Part shown: piece after piece, positions 49,664-49,749 of the stretch
How the letters are laid out: every line of letters begins with the position of its first letter
How positions within the stretch are numbered: position 1 is the stretch's first letter
Source of the DNA: Actinomycetes bacterium
Lineage (GTDB): Bacteria; Actinomycetota; Acidimicrobiia; Acidimicrobiales; Ilumatobacteraceae
Reading direction: 5' to 3'
Assembly: GCA_025360105.1 (NCBI GenBank)
Contig: JANYCT010000017.1
Span: forward strand, 1-49,749
DNA length: 49,749 nt
Program-made: the position numbers and the translations under genes
The notes under the pieces: model-generated
Told to the model about the DNA's origin: nothing
Database searches by the model: none
Seen by the model: the letters and a program-made list of their open reading frames with translations, nothing else

Positions 49664-49704
49664 CGGGCGCGTGTCGCGCCACCACCTGGCGCGTGCCGCG
49701 CCCG
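49664..49704. repeat. imperfect GC-rich hairpin related to the one at 9125-9168
   Basis: Arms 49664-49681 and 49687-49704 pair as CGGGCGCG and CGCGCCA on either side of a three-base mismatch, around a 5-base loop. The arm sequence resembles GGGCGCGTTGCGCGCCA of the hairpin at 9125-9168. It lies between the start of the hydrolase gene and the window edge; the gene beyond cannot be seen. Confidence 0.6.
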
Positions 49705-49707
49705 AAC

Positions 49708-49740
49708 GGGAGGGAGGGAGGGCGGGCGGGCGGGCGGGGG
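49708..49740 (+). repeat. GGGA/GGGC tetranucleotide G-tract repeat
   Basis: Eight runs of at least three G separated by single A or C bases (three A, then four C spacers) form a 33-base stretch directly after the hairpin at 49664-49704. Such a sequence can form G-quadruplexes on the plus strand. It is next to the window edge, so its full extent is known but its following gene is not. Confidence 0.9.
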
Positions 49741-49749
49741 AAATCACGC

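Noticed and set aside
1-49749. tRNA, rRNA or tmRNA genes
   Set aside because: I looked for T-arm (GGTTCRA) signatures with matching acceptor stems and for conserved rRNA segments by eye and found none; a covariance-model scan would be the decisive test.

Overview
The window is GC-rich, almost wall-to-wall protein-coding DNA with short intergenic gaps. Its gene content points to an actinobacterium: F420/flavin-type LLM, PPOX and Ddn-like oxidoreductases, two P450s, tandem LytR-CpsA-Psr (LCP) proteins with Thr/Ser-rich tails, and a paired ArsA/Get3-like ATPase. An Acidimicrobiia-like lineage is my best guess; that placement is inference, not shown by the sequence. Many genes have no Shine-Dalgarno sequence but carry a TAnnnT box 6-9 nt before the start codon, which suggests that leaderless transcription is common here. 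No tRNA, rRNA, CRISPR array or transposase was seen.

Layout. 1-4 kb: tail of an LLM flavin oxidoreductase, then pcrA and a CLC-F-type (fluoride-like) transporter on the minus strand. 4-15 kb: redox enzymes (P450, SDR-PPOX-DUF3445 operon, OYE/FadH-type flavoenzyme, Ddn-like reductase), yaaA, an MFS pump with its divergent TetR regulator and a palindromic operator, and a Nei-type DNA glycosylase. 15-18.6 kb: a NUDIX-like protein, a frameshifted DUF3089 lipoprotein, and a 'mobile mystery protein' A/B (HTH plus Fic) module. 18.6-26.3 kb: two ArsA/Get3-like ATPases with complementary P-loop changes, an FAH-family enzyme, an LLM oxidoreductase, an operon of a 57-aa protein, a Rieske oxygenase and a P450, then a ParDE toxin-antitoxin pair.

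26.3-36.3 kb: a serine hydrolase, then an ECF sigma factor translationally coupled to a membrane protein with PASTA-like and LysM-like segments. This pair is bracketed by two near-identical 45-bp hairpins. Next come an acyl-CoA dehydrogenase with an operator in its promoter, a secreted lipoprotein esterase, and an MFS transporter overlapping an acyltransferase-SGNH protein. 36.3-42 kb: an assimilatory sulfate operon in the order cysH-cysD-cysN-cobA-cysS, every junction overlapping by 1-4 bases, with a divergent siroheme dehydrogenase. Together these activate and reduce sulfate, begin siroheme synthesis and charge tRNA-Cys. 42-49.7 kb: valS, an MscS channel, two tandem LCP ligases sharing a C-terminal cysteine motif, an alpha/beta hydrolase, and a terminal hairpin followed by a G-tract repeat.

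The observations most worth following are the complementary P-loops of the ArsA pair, the hairpin-flanked sigma/PASTA-LysM module, the coupled 57-aa protein before the Rieske/P450 genes, the pentanucleotide microsatellite before the OYE gene, and the triplicated start region of cysN.
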